This document shows, piece after piece, positions 49,311 to 61,768 of a stretch of DNA of 64,000 nucleotides. The DNA lies in the NCBI RefSeq assembly GCF_964355755.1, contig NC_092674.1:26526001-26590000 (forward strand). The letters are read 5' to 3'. A program made the translations under genes and the position numbers. The notes below the pieces were generated by a model that saw only the letters and a list, made by a program, of their open reading frames with translations, made no database searches and had not been told where the DNA came from. This DNA comes from Antedon mediterranea. Lineage: Eukaryota; Echinodermata; Crinoidea; Comatulida; Antedonidae. Every line of letters starts with the position of its first letter. Position 1 is the first letter of the stretch.

Positions 49311-50224
49311 TTAGATGTCAGCTAGTCACGTACACTTAATTAAGTTAGATAAAATTTCAAAATTGGAAATTCAATTTTCTCTTTCAATAATATGGATGAT
49401 GGTAATACTAATTGGTTAGTAAATTATTTGATGTGCTTAGAGATGATTGTTGTGACATTTAAAACCACAACATAAATAGAAGGCAATAATCGAGTGTAAT
49501 TTCACTTTTTTCATGTTTCTGTTCTGTTTTACACCATTTAAAATTTTGTCCCATTTTTTAATTTTCTGATAAGATATTTTATTCAACATTGCTGAGAGTA
49601 GTATACCCCTTTCAGTTTCACATCTCCTACAGTACTGTAGCAAAACACTGTAAAAAAAAACAGACCAGGGCAGACACCAAGCAAGACACCAGTGTCGACA
49701 CCCCGGTATGTGTTTTTGGTTTAATGGCTTTTTCTTTATTCTCTTATCCTTTCATGGACTTCTGTCTTGGTTTGTCCATCATACCGGGCGTATTTTATAC
49801 ATACCAATACATACCATCTTGTATCATGATCAGATCTCGAAAAATAATCCAGAGATCATGCTAGGCTTCCTGGGTAGGATTAGTCTTTCATTAGTCCAAT
49901 GTTAGACTGGTTGGGTTGATTCTCCAGGTAGGAGTGATTGATGAATCATGGGCCACATGAGGTGATTGGCCTAAGGTTTTCACTTCTCATCTCCCTAAAG
50001 AAATAATAAATTAGCATTTTTAATGATATGTAATCAAATTATTTTAATTTTAGAATACTGATTTTAAAACAAAAAATCAGATATCGAATGGTTTGATCAT
50101 GTCACAAATTCTTGAAGTACAGAAAGTGCCATTTTAAATTTTAAAATCCTGGTAATGAAGTTATGTTAGAACCCCAGGACACCTGGACCCAGCAAAATGT
50201 CCCCTTAATAGAGGGATGTCCTAA

Positions 50225-50793
50225 GTAGGGTTACGCCTTAATAGGCATTGGGCCTAAATAGGCATTGGCCCTAAATAGGCATTGGCCCTAAATAGGCATT
50301 GGCCCTAAATAGGCATTGGCACTAAATAGGCATTGGCCCTAAATAGGCATTGGCCCTAAATAGGCGTTGGCCCTAAATAGGCGTTGGCCCTAAATAGGCG
50401 TTGGCCCTAAATAAGCGTTGGCCCTAAATAGGCATTGGCCCTAAATAGGCATTGGCACTAAATAGGCATTGGCACTAAATAGGCATTGGCCCTAAATAGG
50501 CATTGGCACTAAATAGGCATTGGCACTAAATAGGCATTGGCCCTAAATAGGCATTGGCACTAAATAGGCATTGGCACTAAATAGGCATTGGCCCTAAATA
50601 GGCATTGGCCCTAAATAGGCATTGGCCCTAAATAGGCGTTGGCCCTAAATAGGCGTTGGCCCTAAATAGGCGTTGGCCCTAAATAGGCATTGGCCCTAAA
50701 TAGGCGTTGGCCCTAAATAGGCATTGGCCCTAAATAGGCATTGGCCCTAAATAGGCATTGGCCCTAAATAGGCGTTGGCCCTAAATAGGCATT
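50225..50793 (+). repeat. 17-bp minisatellite, about 33 units
   Basis: Unit TAAATAGGCATTGGCCC, nearly homogeneous, with GCATTGG/GCGTTGG and GGCCC/GGCAC variants arranged in runs. It grows out of flanking sequence with CCCCTTAATAGAGGGATG, the motif of the AATAGG inverted-repeat element. There are no unique spacers and no dyad unit, so it is not a CRISPR array. Confidence 0.95.
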
Positions 50794-53636
50794 TACATTT
50801 AGTAGTGCATTCATAGGAGAGCTTCCTCTTAATAGGTGTATAGGTAAAACATTCTGAATACTTGATCAAAGTACTTTTTAATGTTTGTAGTAGAACATAA
50901 TTTGATCTACTGTACCACAATTGCTGACTGATTTCTAATTACTGTACCTTTATTTAGAAACATTCTTAAAATGTTTTTTATAGAGTTAATAGCAGAAACC
51001 AAAATTTAGCCAAACTTTCGGCTTTGATTTTCTTTCTTTGTGCTGTTTTTAATTTGCCATTTGATGGATAGAATTATTTCAGCTTCCTGGTATCCAGATA
51101 TGTGATTTAAAACTTGTTATTCACATAAAATATGTAAGAGTTTGGTTTTAGTGGAAAATAGTTGATTTTTTTCTAATTGATTTATCCCAAGGTGTTTAAG
51201 AAAGTTACACAGCCTTGGGGGTGGAGTTAATCATAGTGCCTAGCACGGCCTTGGTCCTCATTGGGCGAAACTTGCTGGTTGCCAGTGGTGATGATGCTGT
51301 GCTCATGCATAATTAGATCAAATCACTGAAAAGGAATCCATTTGATGAGGAGAACACATCATTTAGATTCATTCCATACAATGTGGATATACTTGCTAGG
51401 CTGATGGAAAATCTCCTAAACTGTTCAAAAACATCTGACGTTTACTAGTAAATAGATGTACCTTGTCTTCCATTTTGCTTTATGTAATTTATATGGACAT
51501 TCGACTGGTCTTACTGACTTTTGGATAATAATGTATAGTAACTATCTGTGATATATAATAAACAAACAGAATGTTTCTTTTACACGATATTCCACATAAT
51601 GTGGAGTTTGGAAAATGTGAAGCAGGTAAGATTGTTAAAACTTTTTTTATTTCATAATTTTTGTTTTTGTAAAGCTAAATCATATATGTCTTATGTTAAC
51701 TATTTTTGTGTTTTTTTGCAATATAAATTAGGTTAGCAATAAATGTTTGTTGTGTATTATTGACATTCTCTTGTCATCATCTTGTTGAACTACTGCTATC
51801 TAATAATAGCAAGTCTGATAAATATTTTATTTCTAATTATTATTTAAATATTTTTTTCTATTAAATATAAATTTATATTATAAATATAAGAATTGTTATC
51901 ATTATTTTTGTTTTTTGAAACTAAGTAACTTTAGTTATTTGGTTACTTTCTACTATAGTCCTATATAAACAAAGTTTATTTAGCCAAAGCAACTGAAAAT
52001 ATGTATAAATAATTTGATAAAGTTAAAAAAACATAATTTAAAAATAACCCAGACAGCACTCGATATGAAACCAGGGTGTAACTTGAAACACCTTAGCCTA
52101 GTCAACCCTCTAACATGTAAAACTTTAGTAAATATCTTACATTTGAGTCAGCTTTCGTTTGGTTTCCTACCATTTTTGGACTTCCTGCTACTCCTTAATT
52201 TAATTTTTTATACATTAGTAATTTGTGAATTCATCATTATGTTTTGAGAATCCGGCATAGGATACTTGATAATGGTCAAATAATGAGGCATCCTGATTTG
52301 GGATCGGTCAAAAACTAAATACTTACATGTGTTTGTCTGAAGCCATAAGCAATGTGAAAAGCTATGCATATTTCTGGATTTAAAAACCTCACAACAAATT
52401 CCATTTACAGATACCAATGAACATAAATTATTATTTAGTAATTTTACTATAATATCTATACAGATATTATGCTAAATTATTTTAAATAAATAATTGTTTA
52501 ACTTCCTAATTTTGAAAGAAGGCTTCAGTTTTGAAATAGTTGACGGTAGAATTCAGTGTAATTTTTTCAAGTTTGCTTTACCATATTTAACGTTTTACCA
52601 AATTATTAGACACTATGTATATATAATTAATACTGAACTATAGGACTTTGCTTGTTGATTTTCCTGTTTTGAAAACGTTTCAGTTTTCAAACGCATGCGT
52701 TTAAATTTAGTAAAGTGATTCCCCGAGTGATTCACACAGTGCTTGCTTTATTTATGCAGTTAATTTGCTTGAGCCCGTAGATGTCCAACACTTGTGTAAG
52801 CATGCGTCACAGCGGTAAAGCTCTGCACCTCGTGGTAGAACTACGGAGGAGGAATAATGCTCAGTGTAAATTCCTTTCATCCTTGGGGTTAGGGACTTTA
52901 CCTATGTTATGTCTAGATTGTGTGAGAGTGACAGTACTTACTTGAACGTTAATTTATATGTGACAAAACCTATATTTAGTTGATTACGTACTCCACATGG
53001 GTGTAAATAGTTGGTGATTTTTCACTTCATGTTCAATGTAGCTGATTACCAAACTCACAGAATGACAAGCCTTCATATTAGGCTAGGTATTTTTTACATT
53101 ATTCTGCTGTAAGATATCGGGCACTCGCCTATTCTACCATGGTATTGTGTTCATGCCATATGGGTGTCAAAATGGTTAGTTTAGCCTAAAAACTGCATTG
53201 ATTCTTTGGCATTAAAGTCACTCGAATTGTAGGGGTTGACGGAGGCTTATGTATAGTAATAATAATAACAACCCAAGCATACCCACATATTGTAAAAACT
53301 ACTAAACCATTACAAAGTGCTATGTTTTAAAATCATTTTTACTCCTATATTTTTATATTGACAGCATTATGATTACAATAAACTGTCAATTGAATAGCCT
53401 GCCCAATGAAGCATGGATCGTAATCGACGAGTTCGCCCATTAAGCGAATAAATAACTAGCAGAGGATTTGCCTTTTTTATGCTTCGCTAGTCAGGCCATA
53501 TGCATGTTATTCATTTTGTATCTCCAGTGTACAGTTCGTTTTTATCCCTTCATTTGCTGTTAATAAAGCGGCCTCTCGTTAACTATATTCGTTGTTAATA
53601 TCTTTATGTCTCACTTAAATGGTGTTCATATTACAG

Positions 53637-53718
53637 AATCGATGTTCCCGATTGATTTGACGTCAGTGGAACGTGATCACGATTTTTTGGATGAAGATTC
53701 AATACAGGCCCTTCTAAG
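53637..53718 (+). CDS. DLC1: DLC1/STARD13-like Rho GAP, SAM exon 2
   Basis: 82-bp exon between acceptor TTCATATTACAG and donor CTAAG|GTAAGA. With the G carried over from the previous exon it reads ES-M, FPIDLTSVERDHDFLDEDSI and QALL. This is the middle of the SAM domain: vertebrate DLC1 has FPIDI followed by a KREHDFLDRD segment at the same place, with the same Phe-Pro-Ile-Asp turn and the HDFLD helix start. The exon enters in phase 1 and leaves in phase 2, its last two bases (AG) forming Arg with the first base of the next exon. A perfect TGACGTCA (53658-53665) lies in the coding sequence, encoding parts of Leu-Thr-Ser. No frameshift or stop interrupts it. Confidence 0.93.
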
Positions 53719-53970
53719 GTAAGATTGTTTTAACATTTCTAATTAATGTTTTGTTTTTATTTAGTTTTAAAATACTTTCAATTTATTTTGCTTTAGGAAA
53801 CCTAGTTTCAGCTATAGATGTGTTCTTTTCTCAGAGTTAAATCAATCAATTTAACTTGTTCTATGTTCAAACATTATGTGGTAATGTTACATCGGTTGAA
53901 ACCTATATATTTGGTATATATTGGAATCGGAATTAACACAGAGGTTTAATAAGAATTGTTACCAATTACA

Positions 53971-54183
53971 CAAGTACTTCTTATTATGTCCAGTGTAACT
54001 CTGACCCAAGTCGGTCCAAGTACTTCTTACATCCAGTGTAACTCTGACCCAAGTCAGTCCAGCTTGATATGTCCAGTGTAACTCTGACCCAAGTCGGTCC
54101 AAGTACTTCTTATGTCCGGTGTAACTCTGACCTGAGTCAGTCCAGCTTGATACGTCCAGTGTATGTCTGACCCGAGTCGGTCT
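53971..54183. repeat. higher-order tandem array, alternating 43- and 40-bp units
   Basis: The block TCCAGTGTAACTCTGACC occurs five times with spacings 43, 40, 43 and 40 bp. Units alternate between AAGTACTTCTTA and AGCTTGATA at the same place, giving an 83-bp higher-order repeat. It begins about 250 bp after SAM exon 2. Confidence 0.85.
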
Positions 54184-54989
54184 GTTTCTATCTACGCTTA
54201 ACTCCAGTGTGTGTATGTGAACATAGCTTTTGTGTTGTTATCTTCTTGTTTCACAAGAGCATGATACATGCGCCACATGTGATAGAAACACTGTATTACA
54301 AATTACAGTTGCTTTGATTTGGTGGTTATTTGAAGCATAGTAGAAATAAATAGATTAAATCTATTTGTTTCCTCCTCCATGCTTGAATGGGTTTGTATGT
54401 TTTACAGAGTTTGGTTAAATTTATTATTTCCTTTACCATTACCTGTTAATGGTAGATGACTGAATTATTATCGAATTCTAAAATAAATATTCAAATTCGT
54501 AGCTGGTAAACTGTAAGATATTCTGTGAAACCAAAAGCACTTAAGGCTATCTGGGGGAACTTGTCGATTTAGAATGATGTATGTACAATATATTCAACTA
54601 AATATACATCCTTATCAAGTACCCATGACCAATCTTTAGCCTCCTGCCCTGTGGTATACATCTACCGCCGCATAGTAAATCATTAAGTTGTCTTGGGGTA
54701 CTATGAATGTATGCATTTGAAATGACCCCTTTTTTGCCTTTGTGACCTGTTTGTATAAAGTTGAGAATCCGAGTGCTTGTGCTTAGCTGGTGCATGGTTG
54801 GTGTTCGCGTTTGTATAAATCATTTCCATAGGAACTGGTTTGTTTATGTTGTAATATGTTTATAACTCAGCTACTGTACATACTTCTGTACTATTGATAA
54901 TTACCATGGAGCATACTATTACTACTAAAGTGTAGAATCTTTATAGAATAGTAATTCCTCTAGTTTTGTAGTGTTGTGTCGTGTGTTCA

Positions 54990-55520
54990 CACTGATAATT
55001 GCAGTCTGGAAGAGATCCTAAAGTATAACCAATGTGGAGATCATCCTTGTTCGCACTGATAATTTGGTAAGATTGCAATTTGTAAGTTGATGATATCCTT
55101 ATGCTTCATAATTGGTGTGAATTTTGTCAAAATGGGAGAATTCTTTTATTTAAACCAATGTGGAGATAATCCATGTTCACACTGATAATTTGGTAGAGAT
55201 TGCAGTTTGTAAGTTGATGATAGCTTTGTGCTTCATATGGTGTGAATTTTGTCAAACAGGGAGAGTTCTTTTAATTTTAAACCAATGTGGAGATAATCCA
55301 TGTTCACACTGATAATTTGGTAGAGATTGCAGTTTGTAAGTTGATGATAGCCTTGTGCTTCATAATTGGTGTGAATTTTGTCAAAATGGGAGAGTTCCTA
55401 AAGTAAAACAACATGAAGATAATCTTTGTTCACTGGTAGTTTGGTACAGATTGCAGTTTGTAAGTTGATGATTTTCTTAATTAATAATTAATTGGTGTGA
55501 ATTTTGTTAAACGGGAAAGG
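54990..55520. repeat. 127-bp tandem repeat, about four units
   Basis: ACCAATGTGGAGATAATCC recurs at 55028, 55154, 55281 and in altered form near 55408, each followed by CACTGATAATTTGGTA, TTGCAGTTTGTAAGTTGATG and TGGTGTGAATTTTGTCAAA. A partial unit precedes at 54990. Non-coding. Confidence 0.85.
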
Positions 55521-56266
55521 ATATAGATAATGAAGATTATAATTGTTTAAGATTTTAACTCGGACTCTACTGTTTGATTTGCAGACACCCTACCATTAAA
55601 CCTTTTTTTTTTTCAAAACATTCTTTTTTTCCTGATATGGTATTGGTGTATTACTGATTTATATATTTAAATCAATCCCCACTTCAATAATCTCCAAACA
55701 TAATTATACCAAATAGTTTTTTAATACCAAAATGATTAAAAACATTTTACACAGCTTTATTTCAATAGATATTTTGAAAAGCCTAAACAAAGTGTTCCAC
55801 AATAATTGTCTAATAATTGATATAGATTACATTCAATTTTGTGGTGAACAAAGACATCGTAAATTGTCTAAATTTTGCAATCAGTTCATCGATTTTCACG
55901 TCGTCTATTCTTTCACATGGTTGGTTCCATTTGCATTGCACTATTCATTGATTTTAACAATAAAGATACTTAGTTGCTTCCCACACATTAGATTTCCCGG
56001 CCCGGTAAAGCCCCACGTACTGTAGGCATGTGAATGAAAACAAATTTTGTCATTAACGTCATCTATATGTTATTAATCCACCCAAGCACCTCAGTCTTGT
56101 GTTTACAACTTTTAAAATAAATTTGCAAAATTTTTGTTTTTTTAACAAAATGCTTAGTGTCAAAATGTAGGATTTATTCAAGAAAGTAATATATAAGTTG
56201 ACGTAATTTCTTTTATTCTATTCATATATTTATACATTATATCAAATTTAAGCAAATTTGTTAATA

Positions 56267-57078
56267 CCGTAGTTCCCCGGGTATAATCCCACCCCCCTTG
56301 TACGTGAAATTTGCCCAAATTTGGGAGGTGGGACTAAACCCGGGGATTTCCCACTGCATGAATTGAAAATGACGATATTTCTTCTAGCTACGATCTAAAG
56401 CTATATTCCGATGTAGGCTAGGCCTAGCAATTAGACGGCCAGGCCATCTAGACCTAGGCGGCCTAATTGGTCTTACCTGTGTTATGCCTACCGTATAGAT
56501 TTTCCCCCAGATTTCTACTTAAAAAATACCCTAAAATGTGATCTTCGCCTAGCTTCCTAAATCGACATGAACTCGATTCTCCGTCTCCCGGCGGTACACC
56601 CACGCTCGAGCTCTCTGTGTAAATTGCATGCATGTGACACAAACTACTGCACAAGCCGGTCGGTATAGAGGGCGGTGTTTTTTACGGTAATCAAGCATGC
56701 AGTAGTGTAAATAACAAGAAAGAATGTACACGGCGAAAGGATGTACAGAACGTGACGATCGGGGCATGCTAGCCTTAAGGTTGTATTCAACTTAACAATG
56801 TTTGATGAGTTTTAAGTCAGCCAAATTCAGAGAAATTACTCTATTTTTTGGTGAGAATTTCTTTAAAAATATTGACGTCGGCCTAGCTAGCTACTAGGCA
56901 GGTGTACTAGGCCTAGGCCGATCTCTGGCCTAATATTAAATTATACACTGGGACTTTGCCCGGGGATATGCTTGCGTGCGAACGTAATCGTAAAGTCGGG
57001 GGTGGGATTATACCCGAGGTGGGATTATACCCGAGGTGGGATTATACCCGAGGTGGGATTATACCCGAGGAACTACGG
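56267..57078. mobile_element. TA-flanked element with CCGTAGTTCC ends, 812 bp
   Basis: Left end CCGTAGTTCCCCGGGTATAA is mirrored at the right by TTATACCCGAGGAACTACGG, with TA outside each. The subterminal GGTGGGATTATACCCGA is repeated four times at the right end (57001-57071). The interior is CpG-richer with TAGGCCTA-type motifs and no transposase. A degraded relative with TATAATCCCACCCCC lies near 47190-47310. Frames of 63 and 72 codons on the minus strand are incidental. Confidence 0.75.
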
Positions 57079-57980
57079 TAATAGTAACTCAAAATCAACA
57101 TAAAAAAATATATTCAAATATTATGACTGAAATACTATAAATTTCCATTTCTGTGTTCTTTTCTTTTTTCCCATGCCCATGCTTTTAATAGAAATGCAAT
57201 ATTTTTTTAGGGAGATTAAAAATAGGCTCATCAAGAACATACATTAGTTATTTTTAGCAGTTCACTTTTTTAACTTTCACTTTAAAAACCTTTTAGTGTT
57301 CTATGATAGTACAATAGTATGTTGATCCAAATAATTAAGAATCTGCTGATTATAAGTAAAGCTACTTAACTTTTAAAGTGTTTGTTTAAGTTATAAAATC
57401 AGACCACCTAACTCAACACAATGAATAAACTAATGGTAAATGCAGTTTGATTTTTGAATTAACTTTCTATTGTAAAAAAACCTTTCCAATTGTTTGATGT
57501 GCAACAAAAAAAACCTATGAATATTAGCCACCTAAACTAATCTTGCTTGGGATCTCGTTTGAATGATATTTTAAGGTTGCACCAATTGCGGCTTAGTTTG
57601 GTTCATTTAGGGTTGAGCTTCCTATTTAAATATAATATATAACCACAGACAGAATTTCAACAGATTATGCCAAGGTTCAATGCCATATTGTGATATAAAG
57701 AGAAAAATATTACAAGATTATATAACAATGTAAAATAGTTATTAAAAGTATGTTGATGTTTAATGATTCAACATAATGTACGTCATTGCGATTAGATGAC
57801 TTTATTACTGTTTAGTATTTTGTATAAAATAAAACCACAAAAGGGAATTTAATGATAACATCCGAGGTCATCTAGGCTGTTGAAGTTTACTAGGAAAAAA
57901 GAATAAGGATTGGCCATACAGTATTGTTAAATTATATATTTTTGTTTCACAGGAAAGTGTCCCATAAATAAAATTTCCTC

Positions 57981-58233
57981 TAAATAGGAGTGTCTCCCCT
58001 AAATAGGAGTGTCTCCCCTAAATAGGAGTGTCTCCCCTAAATAGGAGTGTCTCCCCTAAATAGGAGTGTCTCCCCTAAATAGGAGTGTCTCCCCTAAATA
58101 GGAGTATCTCCCCTAAATAAGAGTGTCTCCCCTAAATAGGAGTGTCTCCCCTAAATAGGAGTGTCTCCCCTAAATAGGAGTGTCTCCCCTAAATAGGAGT
58201 GTCTCCCCTGAATAGGAGTATCCTCTGAATAGG
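57981..58233 (+). repeat. 19-bp minisatellite, about 12 units
   Basis: Unit TAAATAGGAGTGTCTCCCC, almost identical from copy to copy, fading to TGAATAGGTGTCTC. It shares the TAAATAGG core with the arrays at 22490 and 50225. No spacers, not CRISPR. Confidence 0.95.
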
Positions 58234-60214
58234 TGTCTCTACCAGTACCAGAATGGGTATGTCCACCAGAATAAGGATGTCCCTAAAAGGAAGAGTTTTA
58301 CTGTTATTTAATATTTTAAAATGATAAACAATGTTTTAATCAAGCACATTTAATATTTTTGTAATACCTGATTTATACATTTCTTCAATTGTTTGTGGAA
58401 AAGGGGGGTTTAATTGTTAGTCTAATTTAAGTTGTATGACAATATTTTGCTAATTTTAATTAATTAGATCCAAAGATTCAATCATATTTATTTTTTTTTA
58501 AATGCCAAATTTGCACTTTTTTTTTCAATTTTGGAAGCCAAAAAAGGTGGGGTTTTTTTAAAAATAAGTTTTCACCAATAATACAGAGCATTATTTAAAA
58601 AGATACTTAACAAGTTTTTACCCATAAAGCATTATTAAAAAGATACATTAACATGATGGTGGTAGTAGGAACACAATTGACTGGTAATTGTTTATTAATT
58701 TGAAACAATAGATCCATGACTAATTGCAGGCAAAGCTCTTTGATCTTTTGTTTACTTGATTCATTTAATAACAACCCAACCATAGATAAAAGAGATTGTG
58801 GTAAACTTCAAAGAAACTTGCTTAATACTTGTTTATGCCTTATGGGTTAGTCTAATTTCTACCCATTTCCCTGTGCCTGAGTTCATAGCTGCTTCTGTGG
58901 TCAGAGGAAGAACATGAACTATATATTTTCTTCTCCTAAATTTTAATTTTTGAAATCCTAATGAGGAACTTTTGTGAAATGGATCTTGTAATTTATAATA
59001 TTAGTGAAGAAGGAAACATATTGTATAACAGGTAACTGGTTGTTAAATTTGTTTTCTGCAGTCAATTTATTAGGTTTCAATCTTTCAGTCAATGTCCTAC
59101 AAGGCTACATTTTATTTTTAGAGGAAATACATAATTCATACATCTTTTTAATGTGCTTTCATTAATTTAGGTGTTACTTTGTCAAATTGCAGATGTTTGT
59201 GATATTTTTGACATAAAATTACAAAAATATATTGATATGTATTAGGAATTACCAAATTGTCTTTTATAGTGGCCGACCAAACACCCCCAACATCATTCCT
59301 TAGGTTTTACTGTCTGACCCAGATCATTGAAACTTGCCAATTAATGCTCCTGGGTGTTGTAAATACAATATTATCTGAAGATTTATGTGTGGGATAATTA
59401 CCCATGTGTACCCTGATTCCCATTGATGATGTCATAGGGGGTATTAACATAGAGGCCGTCAACCTCTCCACACCTAACTTATAGATTTTCACCAGATGTA
59501 GTCTTATTTTGGTTTTAGCTAATACTAGTAGTAGGATTAGTCATGTAATGTTATTCTAGGATTTGTGGTTTTAACAAAAAGCTAAAAACAAACTTTCTTT
59601 TAGTTGGTATTTGTACTTTGTTTTGTTTATTTTTGTGATTGACTTATTTGCTAGAGTATCCCCAGAGAATACGCTTTCAAACCTCATGACTGGTTTCTGT
59701 GTACACTTCCGATTTGGAGGGTGGTGAGTTGTTGCGCAGGAAAATCATTCGATAAATGTTTTTATTCTGCGTCACATCATCCGATTTTGAACGAAAGGTG
59801 GTACTGTACATTAGTGTTGATAAACTTACTTCAGTCAGATATTTTTATTTTGTGTATTACTTTGTTTGACAAGAACTGAACTTAGAAGGTGCTTGCAGGG
59901 AAATTATACTCAGCCCACAATTATGTTTTATTTTGTGCAGTATAGTACGTATGGACGTGTCAGGAGGTAACTGTAACAATTTATTTTGTGATTTAATTTA
60001 ACTACCATGTTTCATACAAATAATTAAAAATTAAAAGTATATAGTTGTACTGCAGTATAACAAGTTTATCAATAGGGTAATTATATTGTAATATAGGCAA
60101 GATTTTAAATTACTGGACTAGGCAGTCTCTTGAATTCCTTGGAATTCGAAATCTTCTCTTCAAAAACTTTGTGTTGTCAGTACAACGATACAAAAAGAAA
60201 TGATGACAGTATTA

Positions 60215-60400
60215 CGTGGGAGTGGTCCCACTAGAGGGCGCTATAGCAAACTGTTCCATTTATCACGGAGGTGAGCTACCGCTAAATTCTTTTCGTAATT
60301 GTTTCGCACTTCGTGGAAAAGGGCTTATGTCTAGTTTATCCAGGTAAGCGGCACTCATAGACTACCAACACCATTTCTGGTTTGTGTAACTAGGCAGTAA
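60215..60400 (+). repeat. dispersed repeat with TTTATCCAGGTA core
   Basis: Contains CACTAGAGGGCGCTATAGCA, AGTTTATCCAGGTAAGCGGC and ACCAACACCATTTCTGGTTT; closest to the copy at 36315-36490. Confidence 0.55.
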
Positions 60401-61617
60401 AAGAATTTTTAAATAAGGTGGAGACTAATAGTACTGAGTAGGTGACTCCACCCACTATCTCCACCCGGCACAGCAATATACAGTATATGAAGGTGGTTTT
60501 TTTATTTGTAAAGCTAATTTTACTAATGTATGAATTTTATTAAATAAATAACAATACAGGATTGTTGTTGTAAATAGGCACAATCAACCTTCAAAACGGC
60601 ACAAATAAAATAAGTATTACACTTTTTAAGTTTTCTGTTGATACTAGTATACAATTTGTGGCAAATCAACCTTCAAATTGAAGTAAAATTAGTACTTTTC
60701 ACATATGAAGGAAGCTGCTTGCGTGGGACTTTATTAAAATCATTGTGCAGATTTTGTCGCGGCTTCAATCAAGTGCCCATTCATGCAGTTGTCTTGTAGT
60801 ATTTAAACAAAATTACGAGAATCCTATTAATACTGATATTGATAAGCAAGAGATTAATGGGCTCACTCTCTGCATAACATTTAAAGCATTTTAACTTCGG
60901 CTTTTAAGGATATAGAGAAAGCTTAATTTATATGCCACTGCTGTTGTGTTTGAAGCCTTATTAATTATTCTGAATAAAGTCAGGCGTATGATTTTAAAGT
61001 TTTTTGCATCTGATCTGACTGAGTCAGCGTGTTCTTTCTGTTGAGCAATGGATAAATAATACCATTGTAATCGGGTGATGTACGGTACAAGTTGTAGTTC
61101 GCAATACGGTGAGTGTTTATCAGTACATATAGATTTCTTTGCTTTTTAATAATTGTTTTAACTTGTGTCTCTTCACAAATGTTCCAATATAAAACTCAAG
61201 ATTATTATTAAGAAACAACTCCATTGAAAATGACCTATTTTACTGCAGCGCTTGTATTGTTGTCGTACCCCATAGAAATCTATTATTAGTATACTATCTG
61301 CTTTTAACCCTCTCTAACAAAAGGACAGGAAGAGTATTTTAATGGTTGCTTACATTAGATAAACAGTTTTTATTGGACGGGTTTGTTGGAGTTGACAGTA
61401 ACTATTTGTGGTAGGTAAGAAGTCAAGTTTATGAACACTATAGCTTTGTGGAATTGTATAAACTTAGGTGTATTTTATACTACAGTGATTTATACTACTA
61501 GTCACTTATCACTCTTGGTCTGATTGCTGAAAAGTTTTGAATTTTGAATAGTAATTTGGACCATTACAGAAAATTCTTGTTTTTGTGTTCAAAGAGGTCA
61601 GGTAACAGTTTTGTTTT

Positions 61618-61768
61618 GTATTATTTCTTTATACTGGGTAACCTCTTCAGCCAAAGACTGGTCTCCCAGAAGGCCCAGTTATGTGATGTACTATTACACT
61701 GGGGTTACCCCCTACTCATCTTGAGAGGGGGTCTTAGGGGAAGTCCTGCTGTTACAGCTCCAAAATAG
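61618..61768 (+). mobile_element. retroposon fragment
   Basis: TTCTTTATACTGGGTAACCT, then CAAAGACTGGTCTCCCAGA and GGGGTTACCCCCTACTC, related to the start of the segment at 6655. It probably belongs to a LINE or SINE 3' region. No reading frame of interest. Confidence 0.4.

Larger units (their letters stand above)
35486..53636 (+). other. DLC1: intron of 18.2 kb within the SAM domain
   Basis: Runs from donor GTAAGT to acceptor GTGTTCATATTACAG. It holds the elements listed separately: dispersed repeat, SINE fragments, a Harbinger-like element, a further inverted-repeat element, a run of MITEs at 43.4-44.4 kb, a possible enhancer at 49.16-49.31 kb and the 17-bp minisatellite. The stretches 37.7-39.1, 44.5-48.0 and 50.9-53.6 kb show no exon or RNA gene. 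Confidence 0.85.

Noticed and set aside
51599-51625. ATG-started segment MWSLENVKQ before GTAAGA
   Set aside because: It ends in phase 0; joining to the exon at 53637 gives a stop within nine codons.
55732-56025. 97-codon + strand frame
   Set aside because: AT-rich composition, no domain, no splice or neighbour support.
50225-58233. Regular short repeats suggestive of CRISPR
   Set aside because: Units are head-to-tail with no variable spacers, in a clearly eukaryotic intron.
61079-61108. ATG-started segment MYGTSCSSQY before GTGAGT
   Set aside because: It ends in phase 1 but the exon at 62379 needs phase 2, so the joined frame stops quickly.
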